This document shows positions 40,455-41,840 of a stretch of DNA of 41,840 bases, in pieces (the stretch's first letter is position 1; the number at the start of each line of letters is the position of its first letter). This DNA comes from Caldilineaceae bacterium (lineage in GTDB: Bacteria; Chloroflexota; Anaerolineae; Caldilineales; Caldilineaceae), in assembly GCA_020845455.1 (NCBI GenBank), contig JADLFO010000304.1, forward strand, positions 1-41,840, given 5' to 3'. The translations under genes were made by a program, and so were the position numbers. Under the pieces are notes generated by a model. It made no database searches. It had not been told where the DNA came from and was given only the letters and a program-made list of their open reading frames with translations.

Positions 40455-41804
40455 ATGAGCGTTGAATGGCTCGCCGTTTTGATGTTTGCCGGCTTCTTTT
40501 TTCTGCTGCTCACCGGCTATCCAGTGGCGTTCTCGTTTGCCGGCACGGCGATCATCTTTGGGCTGATCGGCCTGGCGGTCGATGCCTTTGACATGCGCCT
40601 GCTGCTGCTGCTGCCGAACCGCTGGTTCGGCACCATGTCGGACTTCACGCTGCTGGCGATCCCCTATTTTGTCTTTATGGGGGCCATCCTGGAGAAATCG
40701 GGGCTGGCCGAGGCGCTGCTGGAGACGGTGGGCATCCTGCTTGGCCCGCTGCGTGGGGGCATGGCCTTGGCCGTGGTCTTTGTCGGCACGCTGCTGGCGG
40801 CCACGACCGGCGTAGTCGCCGCTACAGTCATCGTCATGGGCATGTTGTCGCTGCCGGTCATGCTGCGCTATGGCTATGACAAACAGCTTGCCGCCGGGGT
40901 CATCATCTCGTCGGGCACATTGGCGCAACTGATCCCGCCCAGCCTGGTGCTGGTGGTGCTCAGCGACCAGATCGGGGTACGCATCGGCGATCTGTTTCTG
41001 GGGGCGATGATCCCTGGCCTGATGCTCTCCGGCTCCTATGCGCTCTATGTCTTAGGGGTGGCGCTGGTGCGGCCTACGGCGGCCCCGGCCATCCCCAAAG
41101 CGGAGCGCGATATCCCGGCCAAGGTGCTGGCGCGGCGGGTTCTGGGTGCGGTGATCCCGCCCGTCCTGCTGATCTTTGCCGTGTTGGGGAGCATCTTTCT
41201 GGGGATCGCCTCGCCCACCGAAGCGGGGGCCGTGGGCGCGATCGGGGCCAGCCTGCTGGCCGCAGTCAATGGCCGCGCCAGCCGTAAGGTCTTCTGGGAT
41301 GCGGCGCACGCCACAGCGCGGCTTACGGCGCTGGTGATCATGATCCTCTTCTGTTCGACTTTTTTCAGCGTGGTCTTCGACGGGCTGGGCGGCCAGCGGC
41401 TGCTCACCGAACTGCTAACGCATGTACCGGGCGGCTATCTCGGCTTTATCATCGTCTGCAATATCGCCATCTTTCTGCTGGGCATCTTCTTAGAATTTAT
41501 CGAGATTTCGTTTATTGCCATGCCGCTCTTTGTCCCCGCTGCCCAAGCGCTGGGGATCGACATGGTCTGGTTTGGGGTGATGATGGCGGTCAACCTGCAA
41601 ATGGCCTTTATCTCGCCGCCGGTCGGCTTCTCGCTCTTCTATCTACAGAGCGTCGCCCCGCCCGAACTGCCCACCGGGCAGATCCACAAATCGGCCTGGC
41701 CCTTTATGGCGCTGCAAATGGTCGTGCTGATCTTGGTGATCCTCTTCCCCCAGACGGTGCGCTGGCTGGTCGACCTCTCGTCCCAGACGCAACTGCATTT
41801 CTAA
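40455..41804 (+). CDS. dctM: TRAP transporter large permease subunit, DctM family
   Basis: A 449-residue polytopic membrane protein, the translocating subunit of a TRAP transporter. Family marks are [20 protein letters not shown] at the N-terminus, [40 protein letters not shown], and [19 protein letters not shown] in the first half, with [17 protein letters not shown] and [16 protein letters not shown] in the second. It works with DctQ and a periplasmic binding protein; the only dctP in this window is near 31.4 kb. GGGGGAA lies about seven bases before the ATG. A CGCAAAG repeat follows its stop at the window edge. Confidence 0.95.
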   Translation: MSVEWLAVLMFAGFFFLLLTGYPVAFSFAGTAIIFGLIGLAVDAFDMRLLLLLPNRWFGTMSDFTLLAIPYFVFMGAILEKSGLAEALLETVGILLGPLRGGMALAVVFVGTLLAATTGVVAATVIVMGMLSLPVMLRYGYDKQLAAGVIISSGTLAQLIPPSLVLVVLSDQIGVRIGDLFLGAMIPGLMLSGSYALYVLGVALVRPTAAPAIPKAERDIPAKVLARRVLGAVIPPVLLIFAVLGSIFLGIASPTEAGAVGAIGASLLAAVNGRASRKVFWDAAHATARLTALVIMILFCSTFFSVVFDGLGGQRLLTELLTHVPGGYLGFIIVCNIAIFLLGIFLEFIEISFIAMPLFVPAAQALGIDMVWFGVMMAVNLQMAFISPPVGFSLFYLQSVAPPELPTGQIHKSAWPFMALQMVVLILVILFPQTVRWLVDLSSQTQLHF

Positions 41805-41821
41805 GGGAGTGGGGGCGGAAG

Positions 41822-41840
41822 GTGAACCGCAAAGAGCGCA
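41822..41840 (+). repeat. CGCAAAG dispersed repeat, copy 6 (cut by window end)
   Basis: GTGAACCGCAAAGAGCGCA follows dctM and reaches the last base of the window. Confidence 0.75.

Overview
The window is a stretch of bacterial chromosome with high GC content and dense coding. Gene content, the dispersed heptamer repeats and the fused or reordered multidomain proteins suggest a member of the Chloroflexota (Anaerolineae/Caldilineae type). That placement is an inference from gene content; no rRNA or other decisive marker lies in the window. No CRISPR array, tRNA, rRNA, prophage or intact insertion sequence was seen.

Layout. (1) 1-4675: the 3' part of a molybdate ABC transporter (modA, modB; modB runs off the left edge), a DUF302 protein, and a two-gene operon of a zinc alcohol dehydrogenase and a secreted beta-lactamase-fold serine hydrolase. 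(2) 5102-8878: a 1258-residue secreted protein with four lamin-tail domains, a CehA/McbA-like PHP domain whose metal ligands are lost, and a C-terminal OB-fold-like region. (3) 9052-11601: a type II restriction-modification pair of the PstI/BsuBI kind with lower GC. (4) 11863-22149: a plus-strand run with the GDP-6-deoxy-sugar genes rmd and gmd, an alpha/beta hydrolase, a DUF4062-like protein, two GT-C-like polytopic membrane proteins, a Nudix hydrolase and pheT. (5) 22358-31108: a GNAT gene, then a long minus-strand series. This holds tRNase Z, a DinB-fold protein, a membrane thioredoxin, a DUF4395 protein, a CysM-type cysteine synthase, an E1-like enzyme with an N-terminal rhodanese domain, a ThiS/MoaD-like sulfur carrier, a secreted protein and a JAMM peptidase. 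(6) 31390-41804: an orphan TRAP solute-binding protein, mutY, a zinc-ribbon membrane protein, glycolate/lactate oxidase subunits glcF and a fused glcD-glcE, a LuxR HTH remnant, a TerC-family protein, and TRAP permeases dctQ and dctM.

The most coherent system is in part 5. The E1 enzyme, sulfur carrier, cysteine synthase and JAMM peptidase match the carrier-protein route to cysteine known from Mycobacterium (CysO/CysM/Mec with MoeZ). Here the carrier ends Gly-Gly-Ala-Ala rather than Gly-Gly, so it should need trimming, and a JAMM peptidase is encoded nearby. A consensus promoter lies about 430 bases upstream of the carrier gene, and the stretch between contains a strong hairpin followed by a T-tract. 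This suggests an attenuated leader or a separate small RNA.

Intergenic spaces carry a recurring CGCAAAG heptamer repeat (six copies in both orientations). One copy has become the C-terminus of MutY. A second repeat family (GGCAGTAGG-like) flanks the dctP gene in inverted orientation.
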